From the NCBI RefSeq assembly GCF_017315705.1, contig NZ_JAFLRF010000022.1:1-64000 (forward strand): 64,000 nucleotides of DNA. The letters run 5' to 3'. The DNA comes from Trinickia mobilis (lineage in GTDB: Bacteria > Pseudomonadota > Gammaproteobacteria > Burkholderiales > Burkholderiaceae). Below are positions 25,583 through 33,007 of the stretch, one piece after another. The position numbers and the translations under genes were made by a program. The notes under the pieces were generated by a model. It had not been told where the DNA came from. It searched no databases and saw nothing but the letters and a program-made list of their open reading frames with translations. The stretch's first letter is position 1, and every line of letters starts with the position of its first letter.

Positions 25583-25598
25583 TTTTCACCAGTGAAAA
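25583..25598. promoter_or_regulatory. Near-palindromic operator-like site, copy 5 (divergent promoter region)
   Basis: TTTTCACCAGTGAAAA, full match, in the 128-bp gap between divergent genes at 25526 and 25655. The gap is AT-rich with repeated GCAACAT and TATGCA units, so promoters in both directions are likely. Confidence 0.82.
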
Positions 25599-25654
25599 TG
25601 ACAACGCATCATCTAATATGCAATAAACTATGCATAATGTTCAAAGGGGGCGAG

Positions 25655-26452
25655 ATGGTTCTTCATTCAGCAGGGATTGGAGGTGACGCACTGATTGCGG
25701 CGCTCGGGCTTGCGATCGGTAGCTTTCTGAACGTGGTCGTATATCGTCTGCCACGCATTGTGCGTCTCAAGGCGTTGGGCCGGCGCCCGGAATTTTCCCT
25801 GGTGCGGCCGCGGTCAGGGTGCCCCAAGTGCGGTCATGATCTGGCCGCCTGGGAAAACGTGCCGGTGCTGAGTTTTGTCTTGCTGGGCGGCAAGTGTCGC
25901 GCTTGCGGCAACGCCATTTCGTGGCGTTACCCGATTATCGAGACAGGGACAGGGTTTGTTTTCCTTGGCGCATATGCGCTGTTCGGACTAACAGCACTGT
26001 GGCTGTGGGCCACGGTACTTGGGGCTCTTCTGATTCTCTGGGCGGGTCTGATCATCGAAGGCGAGGGCGTCCCGCTGAGTGTTCAGATGTCCTTCATGCT
26101 GGCTGGCGTTGCCTACAGTGTGCAGTCGGCTCGTGGTGCTTGGCCCTCTGCGCTGGCCTGCGCTGGCCTCTATCTCCTAGTACTAGCGGTATCGCGGCAT
26201 ATTGCCCGCGGGCAGGCGGCCGATTCGCTAGCTCGAGGAGCAATCTGGCCGTTGCTCATCTGCGCGGCGCCTTGGCTTGACCTTCATTGGATCGTCGCGG
26301 TCGGCGTGTTTCGTGTGGCGTTGTTTGTTTTGCGTCGGCTGATGCGGGGCAAAAGCGAGTTTGACCTGACGAAGGTGGCTGGGACGGTGGCCTGCGTGGC
26401 GATCCTTGGGTGCTTTGTCGCTATGAACGTCGACCTGCGGTCGCAATTTTGA
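25655..26452 (+). CDS. Prepilin-peptidase-like (PilD) membrane protein, 265 aa, catalytic residues doubtful
   Basis: ATG 25655 follows AAAGGGGGCGAG; ATG 25637 is in frame. The N-terminal part is a clear PilD domain: IGSFLNVVVYRLPR and the four-Cys pair CPKCGHDLAAWENVPVLS and CRACGNAISWRYPI. Six or so membrane helices follow. The two aspartates of peptidase A24 are not evident: where LxxIDxxxxxLPD is expected it reads GLIIEGEGVPLSVQ, and no GxGD-K loop is seen (nearest RGQAADSL). It may process a pilin in an altered way, methylate only, or be inactive. A PilT-like ATPase is at 38685. Confidence 0.78.
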   Translation: MVLHSAGIGGDALIAALGLAIGSFLNVVVYRLPRIVRLKALGRRPEFSLVRPRSGCPKCGHDLAAWENVPVLSFVLLGGKCRACGNAISWRYPIIETGTGFVFLGAYALFGLTALWLWATVLGALLILWAGLIIEGEGVPLSVQMSFMLAGVAYSVQSARGAWPSALACAGLYLLVLAVSRHIARGQAADSLARGAIWPLLICAAPWLDLHWIVAVGVFRVALFVLRRLMRGKSEFDLTKVAGTVACVAILGCFVAMNVDLRSQF

Positions 26453-26513
26453 GAGGGCTTATGAATCAGTTTCACTATGACGGCCGCTTGCAACCGACCA
26501 TTGCGAGGGCAGC

Positions 26514-27056
26514 ATGAAGGATCGAGGCTCTTTTCGAGCGTTAGCTCGGGTGATCATGCGTCGTTGCGCGCTCAGGCTTTTCCGTGTCGACGTCCAATAC
26601 ACTGCGTTGACTGTCGACGCGCTTGCGGCTGAAGCGTGCGTAGTTACCTGTAATCACGTGAGCTTGCTGGACGGTGTGATCGTTGCCCTGGCTTCTCCTG
26701 TGCCGCTAGCGTTTGCTGTGGACACTGATTTTGCCCGCCGTTCCAGGGGGGCGGTGATGGGCCTGAAGGCGCTTGCGTGGCTCGGGTTCGGGGTGGTCGT
26801 GCCGCTCGACAGCACCGCGCCCTTCGGCATGCGGGAGCTGATGCGGCGGTTGCGGCATGGCGAAAGCGTGATGGTTTTTCCCGAAGGCCGGATCTCCGTC
26901 AACGGCGAGCGGGGAACGGACGCACCGGGACTGCAATGGCTGATTGATCGCACTGGATCGAAGGTTGTGCCTCTGGAAATAAGAGGCGCCGAGCGCAGCA
27001 TTCTGTTCGCCAAACGTGGGTGCCATTGGTGGCCGCGAATCAGCCTAATTTTCTAG
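26514..27056 (+). CDS. PlsC-type 1-acylglycerol-phosphate acyltransferase, 180 aa
   Basis: Contains the acyltransferase NHxxxxD box (TCNHVSLLDGVIVALAS) and the second box MVFPEGRISVNGE. The spacing and LLDG form recall the N-terminal domain of Aas rather than housekeeping PlsC. It has one short hydrophobic stretch (GLKALAWLGFGVVVPLD) and would act at the inner membrane on lysophospholipids. It follows the PilD-like gene by 61 bases in the same direction. Confidence 0.8.
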   Translation: MKDRGSFRALARVIMRRCALRLFRVDVQYTALTVDALAAEACVVTCNHVSLLDGVIVALASPVPLAFAVDTDFARRSRGAVMGLKALAWLGFGVVVPLDSTAPFGMRELMRRLRHGESVMVFPEGRISVNGERGTDAPGLQWLIDRTGSKVVPLEIRGAERSILFAKRGCHWWPRISLIF

Positions 27057-27067
27057 GGCGGGTGGCA

Positions 27068-27655
27068 ATGACCGGATGGCAGAAAGTGAATCAGTATTGC
27101 CTGCGGCACGAATCGGGGTCGTGGACGATATCGAAGTCTTTCGTGTTTGATGTGCCTCGCTACCTGCTGTGGCAGGGTGAAGAGATCATGGACGGTCCAT
27201 TCGCCTCGGCCGAAGGTGCGGTGCGCCGATTCGAAGAATCCGCAACTAACGGTCTGCCCGACAACCCCGCACCACCTAACCTCGCGCTATCAGCCCCCGA
27301 GCACGCCGACGCCCAAGCAAGCAGCCAACAGCAGGGGGAAGCAATGCAGCGGAGTCGCCTTAACCTGGCGCCAAAAACAGTAGCAGCATTTCCGACGGCG
27401 CTCAAAGAGCGCGGCGCCCGAGAATACCGATGCGTACCCGTTCCTGCTGCAGCAGACAGCGTAGCGTCTCGAGTCCTACCAACTGGCTGCCCACGTCAGC
27501 CTTCCATACTCGGTCGATCGTCTGCCGCAATCGCTCTACTTCATCCAGTACATTTCGAAGGCGGACTATTTCCAGCAGCAGGCGATGAATGTCAGGGTCC
27601 GCCAATTCGTACCGGACCCACATGCGGCGCATCTCGTCAACTACCGGCGGCCTGA
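27068..27655 (+). CDS. Hypothetical protein; reliable only in its N-terminal third
   Basis: ATG 27068 lies 11 bases after the acyltransferase stop. Residues 1-60 (QKVNQYCLRHESGSWTISK, YLLWQGEEIMDGPFAS) look like a small conserved domain. Beyond about residue 110 the frame runs antisense through the SOS-boxed gene at 27402-27674 and becomes low complexity, so the original C-terminus has probably been lost and the tail is accidental read-through. Confidence 0.4.
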   Translation: MTGWQKVNQYCLRHESGSWTISKSFVFDVPRYLLWQGEEIMDGPFASAEGAVRRFEESATNGLPDNPAPPNLALSAPEHADAQASSQQQGEAMQRSRLNLAPKTVAAFPTALKERGAREYRCVPVPAAADSVASRVLPTGCPRQPSILGRSSAAIALLHPVHFEGGLFPAAGDECQGPPIRTGPTCGASRQLPAA

Positions 27656-27674
27656 ACTCGGGAAGTCTCTTCAC
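27402..27674 (-). CDS. SOS-boxed small protein, paralogue of the 50559 gene, 90 aa
   Basis: Start set at GTG 27674 by alignment with its paralogue (RLPEFRPP here, RLPDFRPP there) and by AGGTGAG upstream. Shared core: IHRLLLEIVRLRNVL versus VHRLLLEIVHLRQVL, and LVGLETLRCLLQQERVRIGI versus LVGLEVLRCRLQEERVRLGI. A LexA box lies at 27692-27707. The product is helical, probably a coiled coil. The paralogue is in an operon with an SRAP gene, which suggests a DNA-damage role. Confidence 0.75.
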   Translation of the reverse strand: MKRLPEFRPPVVDEMRRMWVRYELADPDIHRLLLEIVRLRNVLDEVERLRQTIDRVWKADVGSQLVGLETLRCLLQQERVRIGILGRRAL

Positions 27675-27691
27675 GCAACTCACCTGATGCA

Positions 27692-27707
27692 CTGTATAAA
27701 TGTACAG
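27692..27707. promoter_or_regulatory. LexA (SOS) box upstream of the 27402 gene
   Basis: CTGTATAAATGTACAG fits CTG-N10-CAG with an AT-rich centre; the flanks (A before, TAT after) extend the classical TACTGT...ACAGTA form. It is 18 bases before the GTG start on the minus strand. Confidence 0.82.
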
Positions 27708-27848
27708 TATAGGCTATGCGATGGCGCCGAGCCACTCAAGCGCCCAGTCGATGTTGGTAGTAGGGAGTAGCGCGGTCGTCGAGGATTGCGAGTTGGGAGG
27801 CAAGGTCGCCAGGATCCGGATTGAATGAGGACCCTACCGCGCGTGCAA

Positions 27849-27864
27849 TTTTCGCTGGTGAAAA
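27849..27864. promoter_or_regulatory. Near-palindromic operator-like site, copy 6
   Basis: TTTTCGCTGGTGAAAA (one change, A to G, in the left arm) between the convergent/divergent SOS gene and the end of kfrA. Confidence 0.7.
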
Positions 27865-27905
27865 TAGGTAGCGGTAGAGCCGGCGAAGAGATGCCGATCG
27901 CGGTT

Positions 27906-28736
27906 CTACGGTTTTTTACGCTGCCTGGGGGTGGTCAGAGGGCCGCGCGAACGTGGTTTAACGGTCGCCATGAGATCCGCGCGCAGGGCTGCGGCGTCAG
28001 ATTGCGCGTCCTTCAGTTCCTGTCGGAGGGCGGACAACTCGCTGTCTTTGGCCTGTTCATGCCGCTTAGCTTCTTCTAGTCCCCGCTCGGCCGCCTGTCG
28101 GGCTTCGATCGACGCTTCAAGTTTGGCGATGGCCACAGCAGCGGACTGTTCCGCGTTCACCCGCGCCGTGCGCTCGGCTTCGAGTTCACGTCTAACGTCG
28201 CCGAGATCATTTTCCAGCCGCGGCATCGCTTCGAGACGAAGCAACGCCTTCGCGAGCTCGGTTCGCGCCGATTCCGCCGCCTGGCGTTCCGCCGCGGCGT
28301 CCTGACGCGCGGCGTCACGTTCTGCCTCCACCTGACCAAGACGTCCAGACAACTCGGCCTTTTCCCCATGCACAGCTTCAAGCGACGCGGTCAGGTTCTC
28401 TACAGTCAAGGCCTGCCGCTCGGACTCGAGAATGAGATCAGCGTTCGCTTGGTTGGCAATGTCGAGTTCAGCGCGCAACTCGGTCCGACTCCGATCGACC
28501 TCGGCCGCAACGAAGTCGAGCAGGCCCCGCTGTAGTGCCTGCGGAAGGACAACCGGGGGCTCCGCAGGCCTGACCTGCGCGTCTTGCCACGCCTGAAAGA
28601 ACTTGAGCACCGTTGCCATCGATCCGGTGCCCAAGCGCTCGCGGATAGCGCGCGCGGTCGGCCGGCCGCCGGCGTCACGAATGCTTTCCGCTGCTTTGCT
28701 GACTTGGTCCTGGGTGATATTCGGTTCGCGAGCCAT
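27906..28736 (-). CDS. kfrA: KfrA-like plasmid DNA-binding coiled-coil protein, 276 aa
   Basis: Residues 1-60 form the KfrA N-terminal DNA-binding domain (ITQDQVSKAAESIRDAG, RPTARAIRERLGTGSMATV, LKFFQAWQ). Residues 80-260 are a long charged coiled coil rich in Glu, Arg, Ala and Gln. In IncP-type plasmids KfrA is a self-regulating nucleoid-like protein that helps stable inheritance. Three TACGTTATG repeats, one over the start codon, form the likely autoregulatory operator. The tail is basic (PRSRGPLTTPRQRKKP). Confidence 0.88.
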   Translation of the reverse strand: MAREPNITQDQVSKAAESIRDAGGRPTARAIRERLGTGSMATVLKFFQAWQDAQVRPAEPPVVLPQALQRGLLDFVAAEVDRSRTELRAELDIANQANADLILESERQALTVENLTASLEAVHGEKAELSGRLGQVEAERDAARQDAAAERQAAESARTELAKALLRLEAMPRLENDLGDVRRELEAERTARVNAEQSAAVAIAKLEASIEARQAAERGLEEAKRHEQAKDSELSALRQELKDAQSDAAALRADLMATVKPRSRGPLTTPRQRKKP

Positions 28737-28780
28737 AACGTAACCTCGTTTTATTAATGTTACGTTATGATACGTTATGT
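28734..28780. promoter_or_regulatory. KfrA-type operator: three TACGTTATG repeats
   Basis: Two direct copies, TACGTTATGA and TACGTTATGT, at 28761-28780 and one inverted copy (CATAACGTA) at 28734-28742 over the kfrA start codon. Autorepression by KfrA is inferred from the family. Confidence 0.65.
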
Positions 28781-29226
28781 TATGGGAAGCGCAACTGGAT
28801 TTTGAGTGCTAAAGCGCTCAGGCGCCAAAGCGAGCCCGTGCTGCTCGACGGCGCGGCCGATCCGTGATGTGCGCATCGCGGAAACCATAGGCCAACATCA
28901 TCAATCGCGGGTCGGCCCGTGACAGTACCCGTCTAGCGGCAAGCCGAAAGAGCACCACGTGTAGTAGGCGTCGCGGTGTTGCTGGAATTCGGCGCCGACA
29001 CCGCATCATCAGCGACTCATCAGGATGTGCAATTTCCGGATGGTACTGTTTCAGCCGCCGACGCAACCCTTGGCGACGACCGCGCCCATCGTGCTGGGCT
29101 CGGGAGATGACGGGAGCAGCACTGGAAGTAAATCTCAGACAAGTATGCAAACAGGTCATGTCGAACAATTACTTGCCGAAATGTACCCAAAATTAGTTCG
29201 TGCGACTGGAGGGCGGGCTAGTTTAG
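28781..29226. other. Gene-free stretch upstream of the dif-like dyad
   Basis: Frames here on both strands are Arg-rich without ribosome sites or family resemblance, so I call no gene. It separates kfrA from the recombinase module. Confidence 0.5.
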
Positions 29227-29312
29227 GGACCGGCCCTATTTACTAGCTACTCTGATAATTCTTATTATCAGAGTAGTGCTTAATAGCTAAAATGCGGGGG
29301 TAGGGCCAGTCC
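29227..29312. repeat. Nested dyad with a dif-like core (candidate resolution site)
   Basis: Core: TACTCTGATAA (29248-29258), six-base centre TTCTTA (29259-29264), TTATCAGAGTA (29265-29275); the arms are perfect inverted repeats. The ATAA-N6-TTAT inner part is the layout of XerC/XerD dif sites. An outer pair GGACCGGCCCTA (29227-29238) and TAGGGCCAGTCC (29301-29312), one mismatch, encloses it. A tyrosine recombinase gene begins 0.9 kb downstream. It could serve multimer resolution or be an attachment site. Confidence 0.65.
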
Positions 29313-29364
29313 ACCAAGGAAAAACGGGCGCCGCTTACACTCAACACACCAAATCGGGGGCTTC

Positions 29365-30237
29365 TTGTCATCACTCTTTCCCGCGCGCGGCGCCGCAGCC
29401 GCGCTTGTCGACAAAATATCGAAGGGCTTGAACTGGTCGCTGAACCGACGGGTCACCCTGTTCTCCACACACGGCACCAGGCTGCGCTATTACCGGATGC
29501 TGAACTGGCGCGACGTGCTGGTGCCGCGCCTCGAGCGGCGATTCCAGGCTGTTCGGAGACGGGCGCGTCAGGAAGGATTCTGGGAGAACCTTTACGTCCA
29601 CGTGGACCGTGACCACCGTGCCGTCTCGCTGTTTCTGGGCGTGCACCCAGTCGGCCTTTCGTTAAAGGTGCAGAACCCCAAGACCACAGCTACAGAAGGC
29701 GGCGCCTCGCTGGTGTTTTCCCAGGCCGTGACCGGCAACGTCGCCGTGTTCTTGTATCCGTACGACTCCGAGTTTATGCACCAGCCCGAAAAGCTCATTG
29801 TCTGGCGCGTGTTCTCCAGCCCAACCGATATCACGCGGCGCACGATTGACGCGGCGCTGGTCGACGCGTTCCGGTATTGGCGCGTGTCCAGCGTGCTTGA
29901 CGGCGGGTCATGGTGGGATCGCAGGCGCATCGGCATGTTGCGGCGTCGCGACCGCTACGGGTCGGAAGATAAGGCGCTGACGACGCGGCCGAGCGTCATG
30001 CAACAGGTCGTGAGCGAATTCCTCGCCTGGTGGCCGGTCGCCGCGGTGCTCGCCTTCAGCGGCATCGTGACGATCGTGACCGGCTGGCACGACTTCACCG
30101 ACAAAGTCGGTGGCACATTCCACGCGGTAGCCGGTGCAAAGAGCCCAGTCTCTGCGAACGCGCCGCAGACGCACGCAGCACCGGCTGTCCGCGCGAGCGC
30201 CGCAGCGATCAATCCGGCACAAGCGAACCATGGCTAA
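29365..30237 (+). CDS. Hypothetical protein with one C-terminal membrane segment, 290 aa
   Basis: First in-frame start is TTG 29365 after CGGGGG; the exact start is uncertain. Conserved-looking parts include RVTLFSTHGTRLRYYRML, ENLYVHVDRDHRAVSLFLG and DAFRYWRVSSVLDGGSWWD. A membrane helix (WWPVAAVLAFSGIVTIVTG) lies near residue 230, followed by an Ala-rich tail. It overlaps the recombinase gene by 8 bases, so the two are coupled and may work together. No family recognised. Confidence 0.6.
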   Translation: MSSLFPARGAAAALVDKISKGLNWSLNRRVTLFSTHGTRLRYYRMLNWRDVLVPRLERRFQAVRRRARQEGFWENLYVHVDRDHRAVSLFLGVHPVGLSLKVQNPKTTATEGGASLVFSQAVTGNVAVFLYPYDSEFMHQPEKLIVWRVFSSPTDITRRTIDAALVDAFRYWRVSSVLDGGSWWDRRRIGMLRRRDRYGSEDKALTTRPSVMQQVVSEFLAWWPVAAVLAFSGIVTIVTGWHDFTDKVGGTFHAVAGAKSPVSANAPQTHAAPAVRASAAAINPAQANHG

Positions 30238-32113
30238 TCAGCCTCAAATTCTCACGCATGAGCGGACATACAGCCGCAACGACTTCGCAGCACTGCGTGC
30301 GTTCGTGCAACGGGTACCCCCGACAACGATCGCCCGCCTGTATTTCACCGAGGACGAAAACGGCGACGAGCCGACCGCCGCGTGGGCCGAATCGTTTCTG
30401 CGGCGCATGCAGGCAGATCTCGTCGCCCTTGCAATTGAGCACGGTTCGGCGGTCCTGGCCGATCACCTGAAAGCCTCCGCTCGGCAGCACGGCAGCGCAC
30501 GGCTGACCGCCGTGATTCTCAAGATGGTCGAGCAGGCTGCGCAGCTCGCCGCGGCAAAGCCTGCAGTCGGCCACGGGGTCGGCATGTGGTTCCGGCCCAT
30601 CATTGCGCGGCACCTGAAGGCCGTCGGCATCGGCACGCTTGCCGATCTGATTGACTTCTGCAACCGGCGTGGTGGCAGTTGGTGGCGGGCGGTGCCGCGC
30701 ATCGGCGCCGGGCGCGCCCGGCATGTGATTGCGTGGCTGTGCCGGCACGAACAAACGCTGGGTAAAAGGGTAGTCGTCGAGGTTGACCTCGCCGATCCGC
30801 TCAGGGCGCCGGACGACAAGCTGGTGCTGGTCGACATCGGCGGCACGGTGCTCGTACCGCTGGAGCGCATGCGGGTCGGTCAGGCGCTTTCAGGCGTCGA
30901 CGGCGTGAATCGCGCCCAGACGTTCCCATACATCGCCGCGCGCCACGACCTGGACGCGGTGCTAGGGTACCTTCATCAATACCGCGATCAGCCGAAGACG
31001 CTGCGCGCCTATACCAAGGAACTCGAGCGTTTCCTTCTGTGGTGCATTCGTGTGCGCGGCAAGGCACTCAGTTCCATGCTTGTCGACGACTGCGAAGCGT
31101 ACAAGGACTTCCTGTCCGCGCCGATACCGGCATTCGTGGGCCCGCGCGCTCAGCGCGCCTCGGGCCGCTGGCTTCCTTTTGCGTCCAGCAACCTGTCTGC
31201 CGAGAGCCGCCGGTACGCGGTGCGCGCACTTCGCGCGGCCTTCGCCTGGCTGGTAGATGTGCGCTATCTCGACGGGAATCCGTGGAAGGCGGTCAAAGAT
31301 CCGCCGGTGGTCGAACGCGAGGTGCCGATTCAAGTGGGCCGGGCGATCCCCGGCGATCTGTGGGAGGAAATGCGTGCGCAGATCGACCGTGCAGCGTCAA
31401 AACCGGATGCAACGCGCTGGCGTACCGTCCGGGCGATGTTGTTGCTCATGGGCGACTCGGGGCTGCGTCGCGATGAGGCCGCTCGGGCCCGACGCGAGAG
31501 TCTTGTCGAGTCTCAATACGATAGCGAGGACGAGGACATACGGCTTTGGGAGTTGCAGATCGTTGGCAAGCGCAGCCGAGAGCGCACGGTTGCAGTGAGC
31601 CCCAACGCGATCGATGCGCTGCGCGCCCATTGGATAGACCGTGGCCGCGACTTCGACGCGCCCAATGCGCAGGGGCCACTGATCGCGCCGACTGTCATAC
31701 CGCGAACACCCCAGGCGCTAAAGAAACATGGGCTAGACCCGGCGTCCGTTGCAGCCGCGGGCGGGACGAAGGGCATGACGACACCCGACGCGGACCTGCC
31801 GTATTCGACCGACGTTTTCAACCAGCTTGTCGACTGGGCAAGAGAGAAGTTGGTCGCCGAGATGTCAGATCTGCGTCCCGAGGTTGCACGACGACTGGCA
31901 GGGATCTCGCCGCACGCGTTCCGGCACACGTTCGGCACGCAGGCCGCTGCTAACAACGTCCCGGTCGACGTGATCCAGCGCGCGATGGGGCATGCCTCGC
32001 TGGGTACGACGACGATCTATACCCAGCCGGAAAAGAGGCGGATGATGCGCGAGCTGGGCCGTCTCTACTCGCGGCGCCGGGAAGATGGAGGCAGCAGCAA
32101 CAACGGCGAATGA
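30230..32113 (+). CDS. Large tyrosine recombinase with DUF3701-type N-terminus, 627 aa
   Basis: Site-specific recombinase. The N-terminal about 200 residues contain a helix-hairpin-helix-like DUF3701 region (GIGTLADLIDFCNRRGGSWW, PRIGAGRARHVIAWL). A SAM-like core-binding domain follows near 235-330 (DQPKTLRAYTKELERFLLWC). The catalytic domain shows Arg in LMGDSGLRRDEAARA, HxxR in SPHAFRHTFGTQ, and GHASLGTTTIYTQ with the nucleophile Tyr. It overlaps the previous gene and lies downstream of a dif-like dyad, which suggests multimer resolution or integration. ATG 30230 gives MANQPQIL. Confidence 0.9.
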   Translation: MANQPQILTHERTYSRNDFAALRAFVQRVPPTTIARLYFTEDENGDEPTAAWAESFLRRMQADLVALAIEHGSAVLADHLKASARQHGSARLTAVILKMVEQAAQLAAAKPAVGHGVGMWFRPIIARHLKAVGIGTLADLIDFCNRRGGSWWRAVPRIGAGRARHVIAWLCRHEQTLGKRVVVEVDLADPLRAPDDKLVLVDIGGTVLVPLERMRVGQALSGVDGVNRAQTFPYIAARHDLDAVLGYLHQYRDQPKTLRAYTKELERFLLWCIRVRGKALSSMLVDDCEAYKDFLSAPIPAFVGPRAQRASGRWLPFASSNLSAESRRYAVRALRAAFAWLVDVRYLDGNPWKAVKDPPVVEREVPIQVGRAIPGDLWEEMRAQIDRAASKPDATRWRTVRAMLLLMGDSGLRRDEAARARRESLVESQYDSEDEDIRLWELQIVGKRSRERTVAVSPNAIDALRAHWIDRGRDFDAPNAQGPLIAPTVIPRTPQALKKHGLDPASVAAAGGTKGMTTPDADLPYSTDVFNQLVDWAREKLVAEMSDLRPEVARRLAGISPHAFRHTFGTQAAANNVPVDVIQRAMGHASLGTTTIYTQPEKRRMMRELGRLYSRRREDGGSSNNGE

Positions 32114-32126
32114 AGTGCCGTGCAGA

Positions 32127-32142
32127 TTTTCGCCAGTGAAAA
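32127..32142. promoter_or_regulatory. Near-palindromic operator-like site, copy 7
   Basis: TTTTCGCCAGTGAAAA, one change in the left arm, 13 bases after the recombinase stop. Confidence 0.7.
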
Positions 32143-32942
32143 TATGCACGTCTGTCGCGCAGTACTGTTGTAGGTTGTCAGAGAATTTGGCGAGATACCG
32201 GCGATCTCAACTGCAGCGCAAAAGTTGGCCTTGTTCACCGTGCGTCGCTCGGGGACGCATTTCGACCCACTGATTCACGTATCCGCCATCGTGAGGCGGC
32301 GGCTACAGAGTGCATTCCTGACGTTCGCTCGTCAGCAGCTGCGAGTGACAGCTCTCGCTGCAATCAGACTCAGTTGGAACGCCGGTAAGGTGAATTTGAT
32401 CGGGATTGGGTACGAAGCTGGTTACGGATCAATAACGTCTTCGCTGGAAAAAGATGCTAATTTGAAGCAGGGCTATGCTCGCCCAGTACGTTTGCGGCGA
32501 GAAAGAAAATGGAGGCGGAAATGTAAAAACGGAGCAAACCCCCTATTGGAAGATTGCCCCGCTGGTGGGATCTGACGCTACCCGACTTCGACAATCGAAG
32601 TATCGTCAATCCCCCGCCTGCGGTCAAGTTTTTGCGCCCAAATTTTTCTAATCTCGCAAGTCGAGAGCTGCGGGTTGGGATGGTGACGCGACGCGACAAA
32701 CTGGCTGTTGCTTCACCTCGGGCGCATGCTGGCGGCCAATACGCGAGTTCACCGCTCGCAGGAACATATGCGTTCTCTTCTACCCATGCTGAGAGACCCA
32801 TTTTGGCCGTCCGTTCAAGCGTTGGACCCTGCGGCGCGAGTCGGGTGGACGGGTCTAAATGGTGGTCGCAAAAATCGCTGACGGTTAGTTGCGTCTAGCA
32901 CGCTTGCGCAACGTGTTACATATATTAAAAAAATGAAATACT
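32143..32942. other. Gene-poor stretch
   Basis: About 800 bases with only weak frames (for example 32225-32575) lacking convincing starts or family resemblance. A frame at 32787 ends RVGWTGLNGGRKNR and may be a gene remnant. The base composition is more mixed than in the flanks, in keeping with old insertions. Confidence 0.45.
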
Positions 32943-32960
32943 GTGACGGATTGCGGCCCG
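32943..32960 (+). repeat. Orphan iteron copy far from oriV
   Basis: GTGACGGATTGCGGCCCG matches the iteron consensus GTGACRNATTCCGGCCC with one change, about 6.8 kb from the main iteron cluster and 16 bases before operator copy 8. Confidence 0.6.
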
Positions 32961-32975
32961 AGCCGTCACAGCAGA

Positions 32976-32991
32976 TTTTCACTAGTGAAAA
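32976..32991. promoter_or_regulatory. Perfect palindromic operator-like site, copy 8
   Basis: TTTTCACTAGTGAAAA, the only copy whose central two bases make the dyad perfect. It lies 16 bases beyond the 3' end of the relaxase gene. Confidence 0.8.
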
Positions 32992-33007
32992 CGCTCTCCC
33001 GCCGCGG

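Noticed and set aside
28818-29168. Leftward 116-codon frame
   Set aside because: Arg-rich, no ribosome site, no domain look; the opposing frame at 29025 is equally weak.
32225-32575. Rightward 116-codon frame in the gene-poor stretch
   Set aside because: Starts with TTG without a ribosome site, and its composition is unlike that of the neighbouring genes.
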